NCBI GenBank assembly: GCA_015680685.1
Contig: MNCI01015796.1
Span: forward strand, 393,402-426,580
DNA length: 33,179 nt
DNA from: Gnetum montanum
Lineage: Eukaryota; Streptophyta; Gnetopsida; Gnetales; Gnetaceae
Direction of reading: 5' to 3'
A program made the translations under genes and the position numbers. The first letter of the stretch is position 1. Each line of letters begins with the position of its first letter. Under the pieces are notes generated by a model, which did no database searches, had not been told where the DNA came from, and worked only from the letters and a program-made list of their open reading frames with translations. Below are positions 19,413-29,059 of the stretch, one piece after another.

Positions 19413-22256
19413 TTATCATGTGGTCATTAATTTTTTTATTCCACATTTGCTGCTTGTTAAGGCTATATAGTGATTTTAATCATCGACACACCATATGGTC
19501 TTTTCCTTTGATTTCATATCCTTTAGGTTGAAGCATATATATTTCTTCCTCAAGATCATCATTGAGGAATGCTATTTTCACATCCATTTATTCAAGTTGA
19601 ACGTATAAAAATCTGTGATAGCAAAAACTGATCCCATGGACGTTAATTTTACTACCGGAGAGAAGATTTCATCATAATCAATCCCCTTTCTCTGAGAAAA
19701 TCCTTTCATTACAAGTCATGCTTTGTATTGATTCCTAGATTTTATTATGTGCATCGGTTTATTTCCAATGGGTTTTCTCTTTGATCAAAGCTCAACTAAT
19801 TCCCAAGTTTTATTTTTGTGAATTGATGACATTTCAAAATCCATTGCCTATTTCCACTTTGCATTTTGCATTGATGAACATGCCTCATCATAAGTTGATG
19901 GCTCAATATTTTCAATAAATAGGACATATTCTTCTAGATGTGAGGGTAATTTTCTTATACATGTTGAACATCTTGATAGCTCATCGTCACTCAAAGTATT
20001 TTCTCCCTCTTCATGTTATTCCTCCTTGTTTACCATTCTATCACCATCCTATTTGCTAGGGGAAATTTTCCTAGCTAAGGGAGGATGACCCTCAGCTAGG
20101 AGTTACATAGGAGTTACATCATTTGAAGAAGTTTCAATATTAGAAGATTCCTCCTTCATAGATCCACATTTTTCTTTAAAAATAACATCTTAACTATAAA
20201 TTACCCTTTTAGTTTGTGGATTATACAACTTATAAGATTTGACACCATGTCCATAGCTAGGAAAATTATACTTTATAGACTTAGAGTCTAATTTGGATCT
20301 ATCAGATTTTGGAATATGTACATAGGCCTCACAACCAAAAATCTTCATATAATTTAAATTAAGAGATATACCACTCCAAACTTCTTCTAAAATTTTTCCA
20401 CCAAGTGTTGATGAAGGAGATCTATTGATAAGATAACATGCAGTCATTACTGCCTCACCCTAGAAATGCTTGTTAAGATCAGATTCACTAAGCATACATC
20501 TGGCATGTTCCATTAATATTCAATTGAAGTGCTCTACTACTCCATTTTTTTTAAAAGATCCCTAGAATAGTCTTTTGCTTTTGAATGCCATGTTCTTTAC
20601 AAAAAAACATTAAATTCATTTGAGAAAAACTCACTACCATTGTTAGTTCTTAGAATTTTAATCTTCTTTCCTAAATAATTCTCAATAAGGTCTTTGAATT
20701 CTATGAATTGTCCAAATACTTCAAACTTATGTTTTAATAAATAGATCTAGCTCTTTATGGAATAATCATCAATAAAAGAAACATAATACATAGCACCTCC
20801 AAGAGAACTTGTTTTAATATCTTTAACTGGTTCACATACATCACTATGTATTAGTTCTAATATCTCAAGAGATTTAGCATTACCTCTTTGAAAATTGTGA
20901 CACCTTTGTTTACCATGTAGACAATGATGATAGAAATCCAAGGAATCTTCTGAAAGATTAAATTTACCTTACTTGTAAAGTTCCTTAAGTCCTTTTTCAC
21001 CAAGATGTTCTATGCTTTTATGCCACAAATCAATACTTGAATTTAAGTCAATAACTAAAAATGCACTTAATTTCTTCTTTAATGTCTTAGCTTCTAATTT
21101 ATACAACTTGCCTATTTTAATTTTAGAAGTCAAAAGAGATAAACCATGTGGTATTGAACATTTTCTACCTCCAAAGATGACAGTTAGTCTTGCATCATCC
21201 AATTCACTTATAGACAAAAGATTTTTAGTAAGTTTTGGAACATGACATACATTGGAAATTAATTTAACTACTCCATTTTAAACTAAATCTTTACCTTTCC
21301 ATAACTTATAACTTTGCATAAACCATCATTATCCAATCTTACCATTCTAAGATCAAATGATGTATACTCACTAAACCAATCAACATGTGGAGTTTAGTGA
21401 TGAGATGCACTTCAGTCCACATACTGTGAATATGTATCAACATTACCAAAATATGAGATAACATACAAATTTCCCTATTGAGTAGGAGGGGCTTTATCAC
21501 TTTTTGATGCATTTCTCTATTTACTCTTTTACAGAGGGTTTTACAATCTTTCTTTATATGAGCAACTTTACCATAGTTCCAACATTTAGGTGGCTTTTCC
21601 ATAAATTTTTTAGGCTTATTCTTAAATTGAGGCCTCTTAACAAACTTTGGCTTTACATCATTTTTGATAGATAATATATCATTTGGAGGAGTAGGAGTTT
21701 TCCTTCTTGCTTCCTTAGATAACAACTAATCAACAATATTGTAAAAAATAAATTTGGTAGATGTATTACTTATAGCCAACACAAATGTCTCCCATGAAGT
21801 TAGAAGTGTGCTGATAAGTGTGATGCATTGATCTTCCTCATCCATTTTCACCTCCATAGATTACAATTGATGGACTAGTGTATTAAATACATTCAGGTGT
21901 TTTTTAATGGTAGTATCTTCAACCATTTTACAATCATACAATCATTTCTTCAACAACAACTTATTGGTTAGGGACTTTGTTTGATACAAAGTTTGCAATT
22001 TATCCCATAAATCTTTAGCAGAAGAAACATTGGAAAAATTAAGCAATACTAAATCTGAAAGACATAAATGAATTGTACTTATTACCTTAAACTTTAAATT
22101 TTCCCACTCTTCATCGAACATCTTATTTGATTTTACTCCCAAAATTGCACTATGTTGGTCCTTTTCAATGAGGAGAGCCTCCATCTTGATCTTCCATAAT
22201 TCATAGTTGAACTCGTTAAACTTTTCAATTTCAATTTTTTATAGAGAGTTCCTCAT
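19413..22256 (-). pseudogene. Copia gag-protease-integrase-RT polyprotein remnant
   Basis: ATG at 22256-22254. Gag: KFNEFNYELWKIKMEALL, then LWDKLQTLYQTKSLTNKLL (UBN2 gag family). The zinc knuckle (21543-21584) reads CWNYGKVAHIKKDC, its second Cys replaced by Tyr. A degenerate protease follows near 21400. The pre-integrase zinc region LWHKSIEHLGEKGLKELYK (about 21025-20970) leads into integrase: ELIHSDV and FIDDYS (about 20860-20760), then RTNNGSEF at about 20650, where Asn (20642-20644) replaces the second catalytic Asp. ACYLINRSPSSTLGGK and IFGCEAYVHIPKS (20447-20280) continue the integrase C-terminus. RT shows IDYDEIFSPVVKL, MDVKIAFLNDDLEEEIYM (M at 19587) and KSLYSLNK before ending at the LTR, without the usual YVDD box or RNase H. 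Many stops (e.g. 22241-22239) and frameshifts. Non-functional. Confidence 0.93.
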
Positions 22257-22302
22257 GATTTTTCCCTACACTTGACAAAATAATAGTGATGTGTGGAACC
22301 TA

Positions 22303-22314
22303 GCTCTGATACTA
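22303..22314 (-). other. Copia primer binding site (initiator Met tRNA)
   Basis: The minus strand reads TAGTATCAGAGC, one base off the canonical TGGTATCAGAGC, two bases from the LTR edge at 22317. It fixes the orientation of the element and its 5' end. Confidence 0.9.
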
Positions 22315-22316
22315 AT

Positions 22317-22742
22317 TGTTATTCCCAATCGCTTGTACCAAATGAATATAATATTCAATTTAAAAGAAATTAAGGAAATTAAAAATACATAGAGTTACCC
22401 TATGAAAAACCTTCAAGGTGAAAAACCCTAGCAAAAAATCAGCTCTTGGACTACTAGTAGTAGCACAGCTTTAGAGGATTGAAGCTTAAGGAGAATTTAC
22501 AAAGGAGGGGAGATGACTCTCAAGCTTATGCTTCAAAAGAATGTGGTTCTCTAGATGCTCTCTTTGAGCTCTTTATACTATTCAAGTTACAAAAATAAAT
22601 CCAAAATTAAAAAGGGGATAAGATAGTTTATTTTTGTGGGGACAAGTACGGGACCAAATATAACATAGACATGAATAACAAGGTAAGGCAAAAATATTTG
22701 GAGAAAATCAAGGCAAAGGTAGATTTTCCTTCATCCACCTCA
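22317..22742 (-). repeat. 5' LTR of the Copia element (426 bp)
   Basis: Bounded by TG (22317) next to the primer binding site and CA (22741-22742) next to the target duplication. It is the complete copy; the 3' LTR lacks internal and terminal parts of it. In the minus sense it would contain the promoter, but no convincing TATA box stands out. Confidence 0.93.
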
Positions 22743-22747
22743 CATGT
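22743..22747. other. Target site duplication, right copy (CATGT)
   Basis: Identical to 19141-19145 and adjoining the CA end of the 5' LTR; confirms a single intact integration event. Confidence 0.92.
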
Positions 22748-24207
22748 TTTACGTGGAAATTAACTATAAAAGCTTGAAAAATCTCATGGATGAGTTTCTT
22801 TTTCAAATTTTGAAAATGCTAGGGCATTCTCTAGACGTGATGTATAGTAGTCACATGATCGAAGATGATTTGAAGAAACTCTAAAAAAAAATATCTAGCT
22901 CTTCAATGAGATAAATGGTGAAAAATAACTAATGTAGAAAATCTAATTTTATTAGGATAGGACTAGGATGATTATGATGATCACCAAACAAAACCTTGGA
23001 TGATGGAAAAATATGTTCAAAAATCTCAATGAACTAGAAGAAAAGAACTAAGCTAAAAGAGGTTACTATCAAGTAGGAATCTAAAGCTACTTGATGAACG
23101 ATGGGTAGTCCCTATGCCCAATCATACAAATCACTAGCATTCACAAGTGATCCAATTAAATTTCATAGACATAGTTACCTAACATGTAAATATTCCTAAA
23201 TAGTGAATTGTATAGTTGCAAGTCGTTGTCTTCTCAATCCACACTTGTGTTTTAACTATACATATGGTTAAGTATGGTTGATACATAAGATGTCTATTTT
23301 TACAATTAGTCTATTATATTTTCTCTTAATTTATAAATTAAAAAATTTAATATTTAATTATTAAATTAATTAAATACTTATTTATTTTATTAATTAACTA
23401 TCTAACATGGGGTATTCATTCCCACTTATTGTACATATCTTGAACTTATATTAATGTCATTAGGTTACCAAGTGTACATTACTAGGCATACCAAGTATCC
23501 ACTATTTGGATTACCAAGCATTAATAAATTATACTCAAAGTGATCATACTCACATGCTTTTCATTAACTACATTAATTACTTCAAGAAAAAAATGTAAAT
23601 TACATGTAAAATAAAGTTTTGAAAAGTAAGATTAAACTAGTCCAAGTGCTACAATGGATGTAGGAAATATCAAATTTATTGTTGTTCATACCAATGTGTC
23701 TAGGTATATAAGAACTCAAATAAAATTTCATAAAATCTCATAGATTTATGTTATGGACACTCAGAGGAAAAATATTCTATCTCTTGAAGGAAGAAACTTT
23801 AAGAGTTCAGCTAAGACTAAGACTAAAAGATGCAAAAAATGCAAAGGGTGTATGCAATTATATAGGCAATGATTACATTAGTGTCAATGCATCCTAACAT
23901 GTGTTAATGGGGATACCTATGATGGGGCCATGTTAACATAGCATGTATTATTACTATTCATCATACCTCAATGACTAACAAAAAACTCATCCTCGACTAA
24001 ACAAAATTAGGATCAAGTTTCTTACAAAATTTAGGTAAGTATGAAATTTATTAACAAACAAATAGATTGATTGACTCTAACTAACTCTAAGTACTTGATT
24101 GTACAATTTTTACAAAAAATGAGTACCTCTTTAACAAAATTGGGCACTTGGAAAAAATTGTAGCATGCATTTATTGAACAATCAGAGACATGTGAATTTT
24201 CAGACTA
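22748..24207. other. No gene recognised
   Basis: AT-rich flank right of the Copia insertion, with stops in all frames. 23330-23400 is an almost pure A/T run of TTAATTAAAT type. Between 23470 and 23525 the words TTACCAAG/ATACCAAG recur three times without a clean period. Nothing else is visible. Confidence 0.45.
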
Positions 24208-27021
24208 TGCCTTAAGGTGGAGGCTCCTATGGTTCATATGCTTCTTCATCTCATCCTGATGCTACTGGTGGTTGAGGCTAACTTGATGCTACTGTTAGAA
24301 TCTTGAAAGCATTTAGAAGTGCTTTCATTTTGTTTTCTTTGCTTAGTGGATTGTACACAGTCCAAGCTCCTTCACCTATATGGGTTAATGCAAGAATGTC
24401 TCATAGGCATGACATCAAAGAAAACATTTTCTTTGCATTGATGAATCAAGCTATGAATGTTTTACATTTGATGTCAAACATCTTCACAAGGTTCTACTAC
24501 TCTTGGTAGTCATTCATTCTCATTGCCAAGTTCTCAACAATATATTGTTAACTAGTGAATTTACTTCTGAGAACTTCAAGCTCTACATTCACTATCTCTA
24601 ATTTTTATTTTGTTTCTTTATGCAGCTTGAATTCTACCTCATGGAGGAGGTAGGAACTAGCAACCTATCTCTCCAACTCTAATCTTAACCTCCCCACTAT
24701 CAGCATTGCTAAGTTTGTATAACAAAGGTTAGTAAACTCTATATATTTCATCATCTTGTTAATTTGCAAGTCCTTTAGGTATTTTTCTACTTTTTTTATG
24801 CATTTAGTCCATCAAAGATGGGCTACGATACATTACCTCTTTGCTAGAGTTACTTGAGAGTCTCATTCATCTTCACCTTTTTCAATTTTCTCTCATTTTT
24901 ATTGACCTTATTGATTAGCCCAACCCTATTCCTATAGTGATTTTTTACTTATTCAAATTTAAAGTCCTTATTTTCTAGGTAATTACCTCAATTACAACCT
25001 TCTAGCAAAGATCATGAACTTCCTTCATTGAGAGATTACAATTTTCTACTACTAACCTTCTCAAATACAAGTCACCTTATCAAGATGTTCTTGTTGCTAG
25101 CATATAAACTTGACTAATTGGTCCTTCTACTACTTAACATTTTGCAGGTAGTAACTGCCCTTGGTAAGGACCAAGTTCTCCTTGCAAATCTATGATAGGT
25201 CCTTGTCAATATTGTTGTCCATATCCTCTAACATGGACACATCAAAGATCATCATCATCTTCACATTTTCAGCTATTTAAAGTTTTTGTAAAGATGTTGG
25301 AAAGCTTCATCTCATGTTAGCTCTTACCTAAGAATAGTGGGGTCAGATAAACAAGCTCTTAACTAAGCAACTTTAGTGGCCAACTATTAATTGATTGCGG
25401 TGGCCTCCTCAAGTTATGCATTGGCAATCAACAATTTTTCCCTTATCTTAAGTAGCAATGACTAGTTTGTGATGATTTCATTTAAAAGATAAAAGATCTC
25501 CAAAAGTGGTTGTCTAGTTCCAACTAGTCTTTCTAACACCTCATTATTTTTTGTAGCACTCATCCAACCACTTCCTACTTCTATAGATATATGGATGTTT
25601 GTAATGGTAGTGATGTTTCGTATATATGTTATAGAAGCATTTAGGACCTCTTCTATCCTATCATCCACCACCTCTACTATATTTCCTACTCCTTATGTTG
25701 CATTACTAGGACTATCGTTTCCTCATCTTCTTCCAATATGATGGATAAGGCTACAACATTTTCTAAAATCTTAGGGAATGTTTATCCAGGAATGAATACC
25801 CTAAGCTCCCTAGCACTTGGATTAGGCCTAGTTATTACCTAGTTTCTTTGTGTAGAGAATAGTAGGGTTGTTTCATTGTCCAGCCAACTAATTGTCCTTG
25901 CAAAATTATTGAGATGGATCATGGCTAGATGGGAAATGGATGGCTTCCCATCACTTGCAGAGTCCTAATATTACAATAGTTAGTACTCCTAAATTTTTCG
26001 AAGTCATTCAATAGTTACAAGCATCTCTAGTATAGTTTCTATGGTTATAAGTAGTGGTGGTGGTAGCTACTTTTCTTCTTGCATCTTGACCACTACCTTA
26101 TCCATCATCATCTCTTGCCAAGATGTGATAGGAGCATGGTAGACCATGTCATTGAAATAATAAGCTATTGCTTCCCTCTTGCATAATTTTCAAATGAGAC
26201 ATGAAAAGGGAAGTATCTTTCTACCCTTCTCATTTTCCTTGAAGCATTTTTTAATCTTTAGGAAAATTAGTTACGGTAGGTTGACTGGGAATTTTCCACT
26301 TAGAGTAGCATATGCTTGGTGAAGAAAGTTTTCACCTTACTAGGCCTCATCATTAAGTTAAGGTGATATTGGCTACAATCTTAAAGTATGTTCTTTCTAC
26401 ATTTGTAATGGCATCGTACTCCTTGCAATCCATCCCAAAGCATTGCTAGATCCACTCCTTTTTAGCTTCTAGGTCTATCTATGTTGATATCTCAATCAAC
26501 TTTGCACCTATGTTAGGCAAAATAAGGGCCTTTGCTATGGCCTCAACCAAGAAGAAGATGATTATATTCTTGGTCTTTACCAATTCATCTTCTTGTCAAT
26601 TGTTCCAAAATAAATAAGTCTCCCCCATGTACTATTCTTCACTATTAAAGAGAATGGGCAATAAGGGATGCCCCTATAGTTGTATGTAGGCCTCCTCTAG
26701 TATTCACTCTACGAAGGATCTAAAGTTCAATTCTTGAAGAATAGAACTTTGAACCTCCTTGGTCATGATGCACTCCAAACATGCCTTTATAAGGATGAAC
26801 TCTAGGTTAAACCTTAGCCTAGGAGCCTCATCCTACTTAGATTGGCTTGTCTCTAGAGTGGGAATCTATAGGATAGAGACTCCTCTTAAAGAGGTCTCAT
26901 GGCATGAGTGGCCTCAGCTACTTGCTCTTGGGGCTACTATGGTTGTTGCTGTTGTTGGTTCCTTCCTTCTTGATGTTGCTTTTCCCTAAGTTGCAAAGGT
27001 CCACTTGCTTGTAGTTCTCAT
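24208..27021 (-). pseudogene. Long decayed reading frame, protein not recognised
   Basis: From ATG at 27021-27019 one minus-strand frame runs to about 26330 with roughly a dozen stops but clearly protein-like composition: FNLEFILIKACLECIMTKEV (about 26806), MGETYLFWNN (about 26628), FLVEAIAKALILPNIGAKLI (about 26560) and QCFGMDCKEYDAITNVERTY (about 26445). Frames then shift; recognisable open stretches are YYFNDMVYHAPITSWQEMM (about 26160), WLDNETTLLFSTQRN and PNPSARELRVFIPG (25870-25780), 25671-25462, and Glu/Lys/Leu-rich coiled-coil-like segments (HEVEFKLHKETK, LEIVNVELEVLRSKF, about 24640-24560). The tail is Pro/acid-rich (PQPPVASG, DEEAYEP, about 24270-24230), ending near 24208. I see no RT, integrase, helicase or transposase motif. 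It could be a retroelement accessory or gag-like frame, or a captured host gene. Coding origin is likely; function unknown. Confidence 0.55.
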
Positions 27022-28841
27022 TTTGGTATCATCTATGATCATAAATAAAACCCATAATTAGCTTTTTAGTTCATAACCTCTAGTTATTTAGATACCCTTC
27101 TTGTTCAATTAAGCTATGTTTAGTTATTGGGTGTTAAGAGTTGATCATTTAAGTTCTTGTTTATGATCTTGACTAGGTGTATTATTTTAATATTATTTTA
27201 TTATTTAGCTATTGGAGTTTGTTTGTTGATCTTAATCCTTTATTATGATTAATTTAATATTATTTTAATGGGTTAATCATCATGAGTTAGAAATATTTTG
27301 ATAAGATTTCTAAGAAAACCAAAGTTTTATGTCCCCCATGATGTAAAGCTTACCTCAAGTAGTACAAAGATAAAAAAAATTGGTGAAAATGGATTATCAA
27401 TTTATAAGTTAGGATTCTTAGAAGGTTCTTGGACTCTAAAAACTATAAAAATCCTCTAGCTATATTTGAAAATGGTGAAAAATGAGCTAATTATCATGCA
27501 TATATGTAGACTTTTTATATTGCATCAACAAGGCTATGTTGGCACAACTATTCTTAGCTATTTTTACATGAAGAAATGGAGGAATTCTAGATGAGTTTTG
27601 GAACAAAAGAAGGATCAAATGGAAGTTAGAAAGATGGAGAATACTAATAAAAACATAGAAGAGGATAGGTTTAACTTAGAAGAAGTAGTTTATGTGTAGT
27701 TGGATGAAGTTATGATGCCAAAAGAACAAAACTAGATGATAGAATGCTATCAAAATGATTGATGAAACAAGTAACCTTGGGTAGGAAATTTAATTAAAAT
27801 TAGACCAAAGGAATTCAAATGGATCCTTCCCAAAGCAAGCATAGGTCTCATGTACCCTTGTATACCTTCATCATCAAGAGTTTTTGAACCTCACAAATGA
27901 TGAATGGTCACATGAAGTTACATCCCATACCTATAAATAATTGTCCAAAGGTTATAGAATTTAGAAATAAACTGAATAATTTTCCATGGAATGAGGTAAT
28001 GTGATGATATACCATTAATGAATAAATGCTAGAGAGAGAGGATGTGGAAGAGATCATTGGCCTCCTAGCCATACAAGGTTCTTGATGGAATTTATAATCA
28101 AAGTGATCTAATACCAATTCGCTTAAAGTTAATACCAAGTCCATGCGACTTTTAGAAACCTTGCATTAACATACATCCCCTTCACATCAATTAAAAGCCT
28201 ATGACAACCATCTCTCCAAGAGAAGAAGAAAAGAGAAGAAGGAAGTAGAGAGGGCCTTAGTTAGAAGAATGTCTTTAGACATGGGTGACATATCTTTCCA
28301 ATCCCACAACTAGTGCTTGTAGCCCATTATTCAATCTAAGGAATGTGCTTTGAGTTCCTATGCTATTTGTTATTTTTTTTTCACAAGAACCACACCATGC
28401 AAAGACATGCTTTATTTTATGATTGATAGTAGAAGTGATGCTATACCAGTGGAATATCATAGAACCTCAAGAACAATGCTAAGGAAAATCACATCAAGTT
28501 CCCTTGAGGTTACACCCTATTTCATTTTCACTTGATCCTTTCTTAGTTCATTGGGTATCAAGATCATTGATTAATTTTTAGGTTTTGATGTAAAAGAACC
28601 TTGTGCTTCCAAAATATTTATTTCTCATGGAATATATGAAATGGGTGAATGTCTTGAACTCATTGCCTAATATCATACAAAAATTGACACTGTGTTATTA
28701 TATTACACAATTCAAAGATAAAAACAAGTCTTTTATGTAATTAATCATAATAGTGATAACTACCTTTAATACTTTTTTAAATTCACAGTACTAATAACCA
28801 AATTCAAGATTTCTAGTAAACTAGATGAAATTTATAAAAGC

Positions 28842-28864
28842 AAAAAGAAAAAGAAAAAGAAAAT
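28842..28864. repeat. (AAAAAG)n microsatellite
   Basis: Three full AAAAAG units and a partial fourth. Simple-sequence tract without inferred role. Confidence 0.8.
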
Positions 28865-28964
28865 AAATAGAATAACAAGAAAATGATAAACATATAAAGA
28901 ATGATGCAAAATAAAAAGGTGAAAAACTAGTAAATCTCATCAAGATGTTAGGTTTAGATGGTTG

Positions 28965-28972
28965 TCTCCCCC
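28965..28972 (-). other. Polypurine-tract-like motif of the gypsy element to the right
   Basis: The minus strand reads GTCATGGGGGAGACAAC around this position, about 90 bases after the last recognisable residues of the pol remnant, where a polypurine tract is expected. The following bases do not begin with TG, so the LTR edge is unconfirmed. Confidence 0.45.
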
Positions 28973-29059
28973 ATGACTATGTTGAGAGGAGGAGATCCAA
29001 AAAATAGAGTAAGCTTGTTCTAAAGTATTAGTATTATTGGTTACTCTTGGTTCCATGAA

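Larger units (their letters stand above)
19146..22742 (-). mobile_element. Ty1/copia LTR retrotransposon, internally deleted
   Basis: Complete insertion unit of 3,597 bp: TG at 19146, CA at 22742, flanked by CATGT on both sides. Two homologous LTRs lie in direct orientation (19146 to about 19412, and 22317-22742). A primer binding site lies next to the right LTR, so transcription runs right to left. Gene order gag, protease, integrase, RT on the minus strand is the Copia order. The element is short because RT breaks off after its first motifs: the active-site region, RNase H, polypurine tract and the inner end of the 3' LTR are missing. With the flanks intact, this deletion either preceded insertion (a deletion derivative mobilised in trans) or was a later internal loss. 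Confidence 0.95.
27022..29059. other. No gene recognised; probable 3' untranslated/LTR zone of the pol at 29-31.7 kb
   Basis: Sequence between the unrecognised frame and the Athila/Tat-like pol remnant. It contains a polypurine-tract-like motif (28965-28972), a small AAAAAG microsatellite and a purine-rich stretch at 28208-28255. Short open frames such as 28144-27908 (-) have no recognisable motif and are probably chance. Confidence 0.45.

Noticed and set aside
26759-26989. Plus-strand frame of 76 codons with an apparent membrane segment near its end
   Set aside because: It overlaps the start of the minus-strand decayed frame, whose coding character is much stronger; the membrane-like end is the complement of an Ala/Thr/Gln-rich segment.
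28275-28535. Overlapping open frames on both strands near 28.3-28.5 kb
   Set aside because: Short, overlapping, without recognisable motif or composition typical of a gene.
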